Counted from the stretch's first letter, positions 1-11,706 are shown. The stretch: 64,000 nucleotides of DNA from Branchiostoma lanceolatum (GCF_035083965.1 NC_089722.1:38673958-38737957), one strand, 5' to 3'. Numbers and translations are program-made. Notes: generated by a model not told the origin, from the letters alone.

Positions 1-780
1 TTGGTGAAACTAAACATGTCACTAATAATACTAGTCAGTAAAACAACTTCACCTTACATATGAGCTATGTCAAGGCAGTATTGTTTCAAACCCCCAACCC
101 CCCACCATACACACAAAGTATTCTTATACTAGTACTTAAATCATTACTCCGGGAAGGAGGAATACCTCCTTCTGGGAGTATTGGAAGTGCTTTGTTTGCG
201 CCGTCGCAGCTATAACTCACGATCCCATCGTCGCACTGGTGTGTAACTTGGCATTTCGTTTGCCTGGTTCGGCGTGTAACTACTTTAATCGTCAATACAA
301 TATCGTAATTGCACCCCTATAATTAATGGCAAGGGCCGCTGTCCTGCCATAGCGACCATGTTATAACCCGTTACGCTTGACTGCAATACTTCAGGCAGAT
401 ACGGGGTACGAAGATTTCCTACTTGCTATGATCGTATAGTCACTGTTACATTGTAAAATAGACAACGTGCATCACCACACGCAACCTAGCTAGCGATATA
501 CCAAGTTACGTACCAATGCGGCAACGGGAATTGTGAGTTTTCGTTGCGAACATGTGCAGAGTGAGCTCCAGTCTGTGTATTAAGTATGCCGTGTCCTGTC
601 GCAGGTCGCATACTAGTTTGGCGCACGGGACGGACGATGCACTTTTACGCATAGTGTGAAAATGGGAAATCTCTGGACCTTCAAATTTACAACACTTGTA
701 GTTTGTAATACGGAGGCTGTAACAATGTAAAAAGTTTACCCAGGGGATAAAAGATTGTTGAGATAAATCTCTCAAAATAG
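1..780. other. 5' flank, no gene recognised
   Basis: I see no coding exon, RNA gene or clear repeat boundary here. The open frames are short, occur on the minus strand and show no family resemblance. The stretch precedes the GC-rich, promoter-like segment near 781-845. Confidence 0.4.
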
Positions 781-845
781 TGCGCGCGGGCCGGGGCCAG
801 TGTCACTTCCGGGCGGTTCACCGGATCGTGACCTTTGACCTTCGT
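781..845 (+). promoter_or_regulatory. Promoter-like GC-rich segment with ETS-like and DR1 motifs
   Basis: A short GC-rich block in AT-rich surroundings carries CACTTCCGGG (804-813), an ETS-type core. It also carries a perfect direct repeat with one-base spacing, TGACCTTTGACCT (829-841), the classical DR1 site of HNF4/RXR-type nuclear receptors. It lies about 1.3 kb upstream of the first recognised exon of the membrane-protein gene, so it may be that gene's promoter. No transcription start can be seen directly, and orientation is uncertain. Confidence 0.3.
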
Positions 846-1677
846 GAAATGTTACGATGATACAAATTTGCCTTTTTTTTAATTTCAAACAGGTTGATAG
901 CTATAGATCAGACATTCCTGCAATAAATTGTGGAAAGAGAATTTACTGCATATTGGTAATTTCTGAAACATCTTAGTTGTACGGCTGAATGGTTCGTCGA
1001 TAATCTTCAAAAGAGGCCATCTATATCTAAATTTGTGACTTTTCCTGGAATTTCTAGATCCCATCTGTGCCATGCTGTTAAAACGTACTTTTAGCAGGTT
1101 GACCACTACTGTATTGAAAGATAAAGATAAATAATTAAACACTTTTTCTTTACTTGCTCTAAAACACTACTTGGACTGTGCAGAGATGCAATTTGTGTGG
1201 GTCAATACTTTTAATTCTTTAATTACCGCTTATCAAAAATGCACTTTTCACACCTGGCTCCACATACAACCCACGGTTCCGTTGCTGCACAGGTACTAAA
1301 GTATCACAAAATGATACAGGACTGAAGGTTATAATCGAGAAATAGTGCTTCATGATAAAGATAGGACATAAAATGGATCAAACCATTAAAGTCTGCGGCC
1401 ATCACTAACAATCATCCAGTATAATGGCCCATCCCTATCTACAACCAAATAAACCAGGATAGTAATTGTCTGTGATTTCACACCTGACAGCAAGATCCAT
1501 TTCATGCATTTATCTTACAATTAAAATACTTCACGGAGAATTGTGTCCTACAGACTCTTGTTATATTTATGACAATCACAGTTAGGAGCATTTAAAGTAC
1601 TCCTAACTTTGAATATCACAGACATGACAAGTTTCAAAAAGTACGCTGTATAGTTTAAGAGCTGACTTGTAGTACAT

Positions 1678-1965
1678 GTCCCCGTGGCGTAAGCGGTAAC
1701 GCAACCCCGCTGCATCGCCGTGGATCTTAGGGCTCGCGTTCGATCCTTGGACTCGAGCTCGGACATGTTGTAAGGGATTGCATTTGTCATTTCGGATGGT
1801 GACGTAAAGCCAGCGGCCCCATGTATGAGGGAGCTTCGGGCGTAAGCCTCAAGTGTCAAACCTCTGCACGTAAAAGAACCCAACACACTTATCGAGAAGA
1901 GTAGGGGTGACACGGTGTGCTTGGCCAAAAACGCGACCCGTAGCGAGGCTGCATTGCATTATCAC
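1678..1965 (+). mobile_element. tRNA-derived SINE (MetaSINE-like)
   Basis: A tRNA-like head contains an A-box-like TGGCGTAAGCGG (1685-1696) and a B-box-like GTTCGATCC (1738-1746), spaced as in a tRNA gene. A body follows with TTTCGGATGGTGACGTAAAG and, further on, AAAGAACCCAACACACTT and GAGAAGAGTAGGGG. That body resembles from memory the conserved domain of SINEs found across marine animals (MetaSINE type). The head cannot fold as a clean modern tRNA, so this is a SINE and not a tRNA gene. Confidence 0.6.
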
Positions 1966-2129
1966 TAGCTACTTGAAAAAGCATTAACCTTCACCTCAAT
2001 TGACTTATTGAGGATGACTGCTTTACCTACATTACTTGTAGTTACATACTTTAGATGCAAACAACCTTTGGGTTTTTTTTTCCAATGGAACTAATATATA
2101 ATTGCATTTTTATCCCATCTATTTTTCAG

Positions 2130-5100
2130 AATTGGTTGATCGCGTTCCGCAGCCCACTTGACATCTACGAGAAGCATGCCAACTTCCTGGTCGCTGAACT
2201 TGCCGTCTACCCGATGGTAGTGCTCACTTTCATGCATGGTGAGTTACTGTAAATGCAGATAGAAATGTTCACGGTGGTTTTATGTTTGCGGTTTTCGCCG
2301 TGACCGTTTCACCACAAATTTAAACCGCCGCGAACATTTTTGCCAATACTGTAGCAGTATGTGACTATAGTGCTCATTTTTTCATTTTCATCTATTTCAC
2401 CAGGGAAAATCACACTCAGGCCTGTGGCCTCTTTTTCAGGTGTCCCTGAACACGTACATATACAGTACAATTACATGTAAGCAAATTCATAGTATTACAC
2501 ATATTACATTATAAAGCTAAAAACATCATTGCTTCCTCAAGCTTAAAACCACCGCGAACACTCCGTTTTCGCCTTAGCGCGAAATAAAAACCATGCAAAC
2601 TTAAATGCATTTACAGTATCTCAGTGGAGGAGGAATCAGTTTGAAATGTCTGCAAAGCAATAGATACTGTGATGTTTTCTTAGAATCCTCCTAATCATGT
2701 ATACCTTTACTCCCCATTTCTGACTGTTGAGTGTTATCATTTACCCTCTAGTTTATTTTATTTCATTATGATACCCTTAAGCCCCTTCCTTAAATTATGG
2801 GCTTATCTTTCAGAGTTAAGGCCACACCAAGTTAATTTGTTTCTTCTCAGATTTTTCAGAAAAAAATTTGAGAGGCAGGGTGGAAATAAATGAATACATT
2901 TTTTTGCAAATAGTCTGGGGTGATCAGGGTTTACATAACATAAAGAATAAGAGGATTATTTGAATTTCTTATACAGTCAAACCTTTGCTTAGTGCCCACT
3001 TCTACATATGAGGACCTCCTGCCCATTGAATATACAGTCAAACTTGTACTAAGTGACCACCTCTAAGTGACCACCTCAAACTTGTACTAAGTGACCACCT
3101 GGCCCTTGTGACCACTTTCCTCAGCATATTTTTTCCCATTAACCCAAGCACTAAGAATCCTATCTATATTGCTAATATAGATAGGATTCTTAGTACAGTT
3201 GGCCAATATAGTGTATTGGCCAACTGTCTACTATGTTTATGGACTGAAGAATTTGTTGGCCTTCGTACATGGCCAAACCATCTCAGTCTTGTACTAGTAA
3301 TGTTACAAATGGCAAGTTTTGGAGCAATCTATTTCATCATATACAATCAGAGATGATGTCAGTTTTCTTTTATAATGTGTTCTCTTTAACCCCTTCCACC
3401 CCCACCCTCCATCACAACAAGCCATGCGTAAAGGAGGACGCTACCGGAACATGTGGATCGCGGCGCTGTTCCACGGTCTGGTTTCCGAGATGATCTCCTA
3501 CTGGGTGCCGGAGATCGACAACTTCTGGCACGCGCAGTCTTCCATCATGATGCTGGGCAGGAGACTGCCTCTTTACATTATGAGCATTTGTGAGTACATA
3601 AGCCCGGCCCTTCCTTTCCACCCCAACCAATCGATGGCTTTGAAACTCAATTTGAATCAGCCATGACCCGAAAAATTGCTTCCTAGTTTGCTCTAGTGAC
3701 TAAATCAGGCAAAACAAACTTGATGTTTTAATTTCAGATTGACCATTTTGGCATTTTGGAAGTGATAGAAAGTGACCACGATTTGACATTGAAAGAAAAG
3801 TTTTTAAACATTAAATCACAGTCACTTTCTATCACTTCCAAAGTGCCAAAATTGTCAATCTGAAAACATCTTCCATCATCTCACTGGCGAGTTTGTTTTG
3901 CCAGATTTAGTCACTAAAGCAAACTAGGAAGCAATTTGTCGGGTCATGGCTGATTCAAATCTGAGTTTCAAAGCCATTGATTTATTGGGGTGCTTGCCTG
4001 TGCTGTCTTAACCTCTAAACTTTTAGCACACTGAAGTAGCCGTTTGTCACCCCATTCTCTATTGGTTACAGAGTTAGGTAGCAGGGAGAAGGTTAATGGG
4101 GAGCTAAACTTGAAATTGAAAATCGTCCTATACTGGCTAAATATACCCCCAAGTTCTCACTTGTTTTACATACGTCTGTTATAGTTCATCACTCTCAGCA
4201 CGGCGTGAGTTTGAAACAGTGGGAGAGTGCTGAACTATGAGGAATGTATGTAAAAAATGTGATCATTTGACTTTGGGGTATATTAAGCATAGTATTGTAG
4301 GCTTTACAAGTTTAAAGTTTAACTCCCCTTTAACCAAGAGGGTTATTACAGTACTAGATGTATGCTTTTGATAGTGGTATGTGTATGGTATGTGCTTGAA
4401 CAGCATAACTCATCAAGAAGCTATGCCCGAATTGTTGATTTGGTATGTCCTTAAATCTCTGCCTATCAAAGAAATAATTAGATTTTGGCACCCCTCGCGG
4501 CTTTTCTTGGTACTGCAGCAGAGGTTCCGGTCTTTGTATTTTGTGTTTTGGACATGCTTAAGTCACAATTTTTGAATGAGGAAGGATTAAGGATTTAAAA
4601 ATACAAAACAGATTTACCATATTTTGCATATTGACATCATTTGCAGACCCGCTCGTTCACTACGTCTCCACTGTCGCGGCCAGCCGGCTGAAGCTTGGTG
4701 TGTTCGCAACGGCGTACGCGGCCGGGCTGGCGGACTGCGTGTTCTACCACGTGTACGACATCGTGGGGATCAAGCTACTCTGGTGGACCTGGCACGACAC
4801 AGACCCAAATATCTATGAACGACAATTCTGGGTATTACTAACTGAATTTTTCCTAGCTTGCCTAGATCAAGCTTCCAGCAGTCTTTGTCCTAGCAGCCAA
4901 CATGTATAAGGTCTCATTCATGAGTTTTTTCGCCCCACAGGCTTACATGTTATAAAACGTGTTTACATGGGCGCGTTCGTAATGAAGATATAGGAAATGC
5001 ACCAATGTCATTCATTCTCTGTTGAGCTCATCTACCCTAGATCATTTGAAAAAATTGCCAACTACCAGTTGGCATACAATACCTTTTTATGGCAATCACA

Positions 5101-8100
5101 AACGGCACTTAGCTAGACCCCCTAAATAGGCACTTTCCAGCTGAAAGTGATCGACCGAATTACCGCCAATGTCCGGCTGTGGACGTCCAACCTTGCGCGC
5201 CGCTGCCAAACTTTACCTGTAAATTTCTTCTGTTACAAACAAGCTTTCATCAGTTTGACGCTTGAGATCAGTCGGGCTGGCTAAAAGAGAATTTCCCACC
5301 GATATAAACACACGTTCATGCAGCCGTTCATTTTTTGGGCAACGGACTCTTTTAGGGTACCCACTCGGTGTAATACAGGAATGAGACCTTACATTGTAAG
5401 TCAGGAGAATTAGGAACATCCTAATCCACTTGATATATGCATATGTGCTAACATGGACCAAAAATTGTTTTAGAACAAATGTGTATCCTACTTGTACATT
5501 ACATGAATGTGATTCATCATTTATGAGCTGTAGCTTCATTATTGCTGGTAGCTGTTGAGCTCTTCGATAGTTGGCAACCGGGAGATCCCGGTTCAATCCT
5601 GGGAAAGGTATCTTGGTTGGGGCTGAACCCGTCTTTCAGAAGGGCTCAGAAGGGATCGGCCAAACTTAATCCCAGGATCCCAAGTCCCGGAAAGTTCAAT
5701 GTATTAAGGCCTTCTTTCCTGTAACTCCATTTTCTGTCTGAGGCTGTCTGAAGTGTCTGACTGTTTCCCCGAATTCCAAAATTTATCCAGTTGTTCGAGT
5801 ACATGTACATGTAAATGTTACCTTGCGTATCTTATTACCTGGATACAGGGCTGTTTCCAGGACCTGTACATGTCCCTCTGGCCCAGGAAAGACATTTGCT
5901 TGTTTGGACGGACAAAAATTTCACCCTGTCCATGTAAAAAATTTGACATTTATTACATGAAACTTACGTATGAAAATGCAATACAATTCAATAACATGGA
6001 CTTCCAAACATTGTGTGGGACAAACAAAGATTTAAACCTGGAGACACCCCTGCCTGGATGTCTAACCTTCATCAATGTGTCTGTTGATACGTTTGCAGGT
6101 GCCCTTTGCCAGTACTTTGTTCCGACTGACCTTCTCTGCTGCCTTCACCCTACTGTTCTTTGGAACCCACAAACTGATGACGGGAAAAACCATGTACCAA
6201 ACTGGGAGGTGGGTATGGTTTTTTTTTTTAATGCAGTGGAAGACGACAGCCATGTCATCTCTCTCTATATATATAGCTGTTCATTCTATGATGATATTAG
6301 AAACCATTAGTCACCAACATGTCCAAGATATATTCTTACTTTACCAATATTCCTCACAGACCATCATTTTATCTACGTGTACATGTATCATTCTTATGTC
6401 CATGTTACATGTATTTGCAATTAGCCCCAGGGTATGTATTTGTCATAAACTTTATATCTGTTGGTCTGCTTTGTTTTCATTTTGTATAGCATTAAACTTG
6501 TAAACCACCTCTCAGTAGAGCACACTTATTCTGTACTTAGATAGATATACACACAAGCTGTGCCAGGTACACTGATAGGGTAATCATTCTCTTATATGAA
6601 AGTATGGTTATCCTTGGCCGACCAGACTCGCTTCTTGCATTACGTTTCACCAAGCAACACTCAGTCTCTTATTCATCCTTCTGGCAGTGTTTGTTCCCAT
6701 AAAAGGTACGGGAGGTGGGGGAGGGGTAAATGTCATCTCTCCTTTTACAGAGGTTTCTGTGTTGTTTTACCAGTTTCCTCCAGGAAGCCACTGCCATTGT
6801 TCTCACCAGCCTCCTGACCTTCCCCGCGGCCGTCGCGACACACTTCATCCCGCTGTACCACAGCCTGCACGACGCTCTCGGTGCTAGCTCCGAGGTCTGC
6901 GTCCTCGCCGTCATCTACCTGTACATCCTCATCGTGTGGGTGTCGGACAGGAACGGTCCGGAGGAGGCCAGGCCCAGGAAGAAAGGTGAGATGGTTGTGT
7001 GATGATTCGCAGGATGCTGCACAGACACTCCCAAATATGCACACACACACACACTCTCTCTTTCTCTCTCTCTCCCTCTCTCCACACACTCACACACTTA
7101 GTCTCTCTTGTTCATACACTCATAAACACAGAGGAGGCCAGGCCCAGGAAAAAAAAGGTTGGTACATGAGACTAGCTCCTAGGCTTCTGGTCACCATATA
7201 TCTATATGGTCACCATATGTACCTTTCTGTCTATAGATGTACATTAAATTTTGTATATACCCCCAGAAACAGTAACCTAACGTAACGTAAGTACTCTATT
7301 CATTCTTGCACTTTTGAACATAAATGAACTACTACATGTATATGCACAGCAAGGAAATCACAAAAGATGATCACGATTATATTTCATGCCCAGATGGATT
7401 CCCAAGTAATATTACTAAGTCTTTATCATAAACAGGTAACCACCCCTGGAAGGACGAGCTGACCCTAGTTGTTCTGATCCACTTCCTGACCTTCGCTGGA
7501 CTGGCCGTTTTCGCCAAACCGGAGTCGATCGTGTCTACTGGGGTACACGAACCCCTCGGACCCTGCAACGAGACAATGCAAATGTACAACGCCATCGGAC
7601 AGGTCTGTATTAACTCTGTCAAATCCAGCACTGTAAACCCTTTGTATTAAAACACCAGTCCTGTAACATATGTATGTTCACTATATATAGCTTTCCTGAG
7701 TGAAAAACATACATCTTTTTAATAAGCAAGACAATGTACAATTCATGTACAATGTCTTTGGATCATAAACCAAAAGCACCACTGATTGTAAAGTCTATCC
7801 ATTCATGTATACAGTAAATTCCCTGGTATATTCATTGTTATCACTAGTAAAAAATGCAAACTGTATGTCTGAATGCCAACATCAGGTCCCCTTTATTTTT
7901 ACAGTGACAAATGCAATTGGCTGGTAAACTTTGTTTTTGGTCAAAGAAAAAAAATCTGGAATGGGGTATTTTCGGTGAACATTCATTTATGTGCTTTATT
8001 GTTGTGAAAATGTTTGGGAGTCAGAGTCATTAGTGCAAAAAGCATAGCTTGAATTTCATTTGATACTGTAATTCATTATTAGAAATGTTGGCAATAGGGG

Positions 8101-8734
8101 TGGGTACTAATACCTTGTACCGGTACAAAAACAGTATTTCTTGCTGGACCAGTCCAAATTAGACGTTAAAAAAAAGAGTGTTTTGTTAATCATTGTTTCT
8201 TCTTTGCATATAAGTTGCATGTGCATTGAAAATAACTATTCTCATTCCAATATACAATTTGATAATAATTTGAAGCACTCACAGAGACCTGTACTTGCGT
8301 CTCGTCTCCAACATATGATATAGTATGATATAGATCCTTTGGACCTGGACCTGAACCTGGACCGGACCTTGGACCTCAATTTTCTGTACCGATACCCACC
8401 CTTACATACATTGTACATGCCCTAGTTGGTATTATATGTAAATTGTTATATATGAAGTATTTTATGTGCCAATTCACAGGCTGTATCGAAGAGACAGTAT
8501 CTGTGTCCCACCGACTATGACGAGGGCTACATGGATTTCCACTGCGTTCCCGGCGGAAAGGCGCCCCCTGGTGTGCACCACTGGTACACCATCTGTGGAA
8601 CCCCTTACGAGAACCATGCCGAATACATTACTGTGGTGTGGGGCTTCTGTCTGCTGGGTCTGGCCTACTACTACAACCTACTGGCCTGTTCTGGTCTGGA
8701 CGAGGCACCGAACAAGAAACACAAAACAAACTGA
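2130..8734 (+). CDS. Uncharacterised multi-pass membrane protein, 7 exons recognised, N-terminus missing
   Basis: Exons: 2130-2238, 3422-3589, 4647-4831, 6099-6208, 6774-6985, 7436-7602 and 8480-8734 (TGA 8732-8734). All introns are GT-AG and phases agree across every junction, giving 401 codons before the stop. The protein has about seven hydrophobic spans: in exon 1 (FLVAELAVYPMVVLTFMH), exon 3 (LGVFATAYAAGLADCVFYHV), exon 4, two in exon 5, one in exon 6 and one in exon 7 (ITVVWGFCLLGLAYYYNLL). The tail is lysine-rich (NKKHKTN). Cysteines in exons 6-7 and an NET glycosylation sequon suggest an extracellular or lumenal loop. I recognise no enzyme motif. It may belong to an uncharacterised invertebrate family (DUF7802 from memory, unverified). 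The first exon starts in frame after a good acceptor (TTTTTCAG), so at least one short upstream coding exon is missing. An in-frame ATG at 2086 could start an unspliced form, but I do not favour it. Confidence 0.75.
2247..2616. mobile_element. MITE (CTGTAAATGCA family, copy 1)
   Basis: Terminal inverted repeats CTGTAAATGCA / TGCATTTACAG are flanked by TA on both sides. The interior has the motif GCGAACxTTAAAACCACCGCG in inverted copies. Copies also lie at 11707-11911 and 43106-43345. TA duplication and small size fit a Tc1/mariner-type non-autonomous element. It starts eight bases after the GT-AG donor dinucleotide of exon 1 of the membrane-protein gene. Confidence 0.7.
2970..3230. repeat. 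pogo-like MITE fragment with two perfect hairpins
   Basis: TACAGTCAAACxTxTxCT occurs twice (2974 and 3031 areas), followed by repeats of CTAAGTGACCACCT, a composition typical of pogo/Tigger-derived MITEs. Two adjacent near-perfect hairpins follow: arms CTAAGAATCCTATCTATAT around 3150-3195, and CAGTTGGCCAATA around 3196-3228. Confidence 0.45.
3620..3992. mobile_element. Foldback MITE in intron 2
   Basis: A long imperfect inverted repeat: the segment from about 3628 to 3777 recurs in reverse complement from about 3820 to 3985. Both arms share GGCTTTGAAACTC, CAGCCATGACCCG, TTGCTTCCTAGTTTGCT and AGTGATAGAAAGTGA. The central loop is about 45 bases. No target duplication could be fixed. Confidence 0.6.
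4014..4340. repeat. Interspersed repeat with inverted arms (copy also at 52362)
   Basis: The first 80 bases (TTTAGCACACTGAAGTAGCC through GAGAAGGTTAA) recur at 52362-52441, next to the fibrinogen-related genes. Internally, ATATACCCCCAAGT and ACTTTGGGGTATAT are inverted across a loop containing TTTACATACGT / ATGTATGTAAA. Confidence 0.5.
4395..4575 (+). repeat. Isolated unit of the CATAACTCAAGAAG repeat
   Basis: CATAACTCATCAAGAAGC, then CCCCTCGCGGCTTTTCTTGG, TACTGCAGCAGAGG and GGACATGCTTAAGTC match in order the units at 10200-10860 and 17690-18060. This is a single degenerate copy inside intron 3. Confidence 0.5.
5540..5730 (+). mobile_element. Probable tRNA-derived SINE
   Basis: A B-box-like GGTTCAATCC (5590-5599) is preceded by a tRNA-like stem and loop region and followed by GGGGCTGAACCCGTCTTTCA. 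That SINE-body phrase resembles the one in the element at 1678. The A box is poor. Confidence 0.4.
8095..8403. mobile_element. hAT-type MITE (GGTACC-rich)
   Basis: Starts TAGGGGTGGGTACTAATACC and ends CCGATACCCACCCTTA, with GGACCTGGACC repeats inside. It is a diverged relative of the better preserved copy at 19083-19542. No 8-bp target duplication is visible here. Confidence 0.5.
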
Positions 8735-8844
8735 GGGAACTCAAGAAGAAACCATTCAGGCTTAACATCAGGTTTCTCCTGATTATTACAGTCTATAGAT
8801 TTTATCCCTTACAGCTACCCAAATATACATGTATGTATTAATCT

Positions 8845-9352
8845 ACTGACCTGTTACCACAACCTGCTGGTTCTAGGTCTAGGATGATTCACCAAACAAA
8901 AAACGCAAAACTAACTGAGAGAATTGAAATTTTCTTGTCCTTTTAATTGTGTTGATAAAAAAATGAATAAACTGCATTAGACCCAAGCTTTCACCATGAA
9001 ATATCACACCATTCATTCATACAATGAAGGCATAATAGCCTTTTTTGGAGTTAAATTATGTTACAACAACCTGCCGGCATGTTCAGGCCTGGGTGAGGTA
9101 CTGAACAAGAAGCACAAAACAAACTGAGAATGGAACATTTTCTTGCTCCTTTTAATCGTGTTGATAAAAAAAATGAATAAACTGCATAGGCCCAAGGGTT
9201 CACCATCAAATATCACATCATATCGTCATAAAATGAAGGCATGATGAAACCCTCTTTGGGAGTTTTATGTTACAACAATCAACATGCTTGTTCAGGTCTC
9301 GATGAGGCACCAAACAAGAAACATAAGAAGGAGAAACAGGGTAAACTTTTCT
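8845..9352 (+). pseudogene. Three tandem decayed copies of the membrane-protein 3' end
   Basis: Downstream of the stop codon, segments near 8845-8930, 9057-9150 and 9265-9350 repeat the last coding bases of the gene (sequence for LLACSGLDEAPNKKHK) plus the start of the 3' flank. The period is about 205-210 bp. Each of the first two copies is followed by ATGAATAAACTGCAT, which could serve as a polyadenylation signal. Copy 3 stays open and would read ACSGLDEAPNKKHKKEKQG before a stop. These look like local tandem duplications of the terminal exon that then diverged. Whether any serves as an alternative last exon is unknown. Confidence 0.65.
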
Positions 9353-10021
9353 TCTGATTGTTACAGTCTAAAGATTTTATCCATTAAAACTACTTGATTT
9401 ATGTATTAACGTTTTCCCTGCTGCCAAACCTCTTACCAATACAACTTTGTTGCTTAACTTCTACCTTAGCAAGCTGAAGATTAATCTATCAAATAAATAT
9501 AAAAATAAGGACCGTTTTTACACTACATCCTTATCCTGATGACTGGATTTGGCAAAGAGATTCAAGATGGGAAATATAGACTAAGGACTCTTTCGTGCTT
9601 TACCCGATGTCCTTACTATGCCTGGTGACTGAATTCTCTGAGTAATGCATTTCATGAAAGGGAATAAACAAAGGGAAATCTTCATTATTTCTTGTCATTT
9701 TTTTCTTGTCACATGCCTTACTGGTACATTATCCCTCATAGCTTCTATGCATGTGTGCTCATTCATCCAAACCCTAATGTAATGCCTAGTGGCACGTACA
9801 TGTAGGGCCGCAAATTTCCTTCCTGTTTCAGTTATAGGGTATATTTTTACAGGGAGCGGTTGCTAGCCCTTCACAGGGAGGGGTTAACTTGCTAGCCCTT
9901 CACCTTAAAACATCTTATGTTCACTTAAAACATCTTATATTCCTTCCAAACGACGGTGCAGCCCCACGAGACGTCCTGACCCCGGGATTTGCACTTGGGC
10001 CTCCAAGTTACCAACTTATAT
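9353..10021. other. Intergenic, no gene seen
   Basis: AT-rich sequence with no recognisable exon. A short internal duplication of CCTTCACxxxGAGGGGTT and AAAACATCTTATxTTC occurs at 9850-9940. Confidence 0.35.
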
Positions 10022-10054
10022 GGCTACACCAAGTAATTTTTATGGATGACGTCC
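10022..10054 (+). repeat. Left member of a 33-bp inverted pair
   Basis: This 33-bp segment (starting GGCTACACCAAGTAATTT) recurs in reverse complement at 19012-19044 with one mismatch. Both copies touch the triplet TAT on their outer side. The pair could be the ends of one 9-kb element or two unrelated copies of the same repeat end. Confidence 0.6.
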
Positions 10055-10199
10055 TTTGGAGACCCTAAATCTAATGCGAGAGCGCGAAAAAAAACAAGAA
10101 GGGCCGAAAAAAACAAGATGCCTAGATTTGAAATATAATAGTCGACGACACATGTTAGGACACAAATTGAATGAGAGAACTATAGTACTCGGGGTAGAT

Positions 10200-10865
10200 T
10201 ATGTTTTCAGTTGAGCCAGCTGTTTGGTGGGTCTGTATGTATGTCAAGAGCATAACTCAAGAAACCTTTGATGAATCTTTATGATTTTTGGTAGGTGTGT
10301 AGTGGTTGTGCAAAGGAAGGTCCAGTTCGAAAATGGTTCACCTTGCGTGTTTCAACAATACTGCAGCAGACTTTTAATTTTCGTGCGTTTGTATGTAGAC
10401 AAAAAAAGTGACGGAAACGTTGATGGATCTTCATGATTTTTTGCAGGTGCGTAGATGTTGTGAAAACGGAGGTCAAGGTCAAAAATGGTTCTCCTGGCAT
10501 TTTCCGTCGGTACTGCAGCAGGCTTTGTGTGGATGTGTATTTTCTTGTGGACAACATAACTCAAGAAGCTGTCGATGGATCTGTGTGATATTTAGTGGAT
10601 GGGTAGGGTTTACGGAAAGGAAGGTCAAGTTCGATAATCGGCCTTCTAGCGAGTACCTAAGGTACTGCAGCGGAGCTTCAAAATTTACTGGCATATTTTC
10701 TGAAAGTGCTATAGTCATGATATTTGTGTGGTACGTAGTTCATGCCACAAGAAGTAAGTTCTGTAAGTTTGGGCCCGCTAGCGGCTTGTTCAGAACTGCA
10801 GTGGGTGTTTTTGTTTTGACATTCGGACACGTATTACTTGAGAAGGGGTGAAGAGATTGTCGTGA
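10200..10865 (+). repeat. Degenerate tandem array, CATAACTCAAGAAG family
   Basis: Successive units of about 130-170 bases each read roughly CATAACTCAAGAAxC, then TTGATGGATCTTxATGATTT, GTAGGTGxGTAG, AAGGTC and TACTGCAGCxG. Unit starts are near 10251, 10390, 10556 and 10830. Relatives lie at 4395 and 17690-18060. The open frames across it have no coding resemblance. Confidence 0.6.
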
Positions 10866-11268
10866 AGTTTTGTATGTAGTGAGCTCAGATGGTGCTTTGC
10901 ACAATCGATGTCTAATTATAGAAAACGGGATAATCTGCATAATTAGTAAGGATAATTGTAAATCCATTATTCTCCCTATTTTTGTCGACGTCTGCTGTCC
11001 ATATCATAGGAAAGCCTAGTGGACCTATGAAGGCTACTTCTAGTCCCGATTTCTCTATAAAGACGAAAGTTGAGGGTAAAGAATCTTGTTGTTTACTTTC
11101 CATACAGTTACACTATAACCAATGCAAATGTACAATTGTGAGGTACATATGACAAGTTATTTTCTTCAAACAATGGAGTCATTGTTCCCACGATCATTCG
11201 CCCCTGCAGGAAGGAAGTCCTGAATCCGTATTAATCTGATATTTTCTCCGAAGGTTGTTACATTTTCT

Positions 11269-11550
11269 TACTCTCCAAGCAGAGGAGTGGGTCTGGCAGG
11301 TTTTTGGCGTGTTTTTAGGCGTTTTTGTCGGGCTATCTACTTTGTCATGGTTTCTTTATCTCTATAACCCACACCTCTGCCGGCAGACGGAAGCTTCAAT
11401 GCCTAATAAACCTAATCACTTCAACACATTACAAGCGTTTCACAAGTAAGTGCGAAGAGATAAAGAAACCATGACAAAGTAGATAGCCCGACAAAAACGT
11501 CTAAAAACACGCCAAAAACCTGCCGGACCCACTCCTCTGCTTGGAGAGTA
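11269..11550. mobile_element. Foldback MITE with 9-bp target duplication (MULE-like)
   Basis: Arms of about 95 bases are nearly perfect inverted copies, starting TACTCTCCAAGCAGAGGAGT. The element is flanked by identical ACATTTTCT at 11260-11268 and 11551-11559. Long arms plus a 9-bp duplication are the pattern of Mutator-like elements. A relative with TACTCTCCTAGCAGAGG ends lies near 35112-35301. Confidence 0.8.
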
Positions 11551-11706
11551 ACATTTTCTGACGAATTACGGGTGGTATTTCAGGTCAGTGGACTACTTTT
11601 CTCCTGATATCGTTTCCTTGTGACGTAATGTGTGACCGAAGGCACGTTCCCATTCAAACGGGACACACCTAAAAAGCTGTGTGATATGTTAGATATCGAC
11701 GAGTTA

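Noticed and set aside
506..775. Minus-strand open frame as an upstream gene
   Set aside because: No family resemblance, splice signals or codon pattern beyond chance length.
1680..1760. A tRNA gene
   Set aside because: A and B boxes are present, but the sequence does not fold as an intact tRNA and continues into a SINE body.
5213..5596. 127-codon minus-strand open frame
   Set aside because: It overlaps a SINE-like element and intronic sequence of the plus-strand gene and has no recognisable domain.
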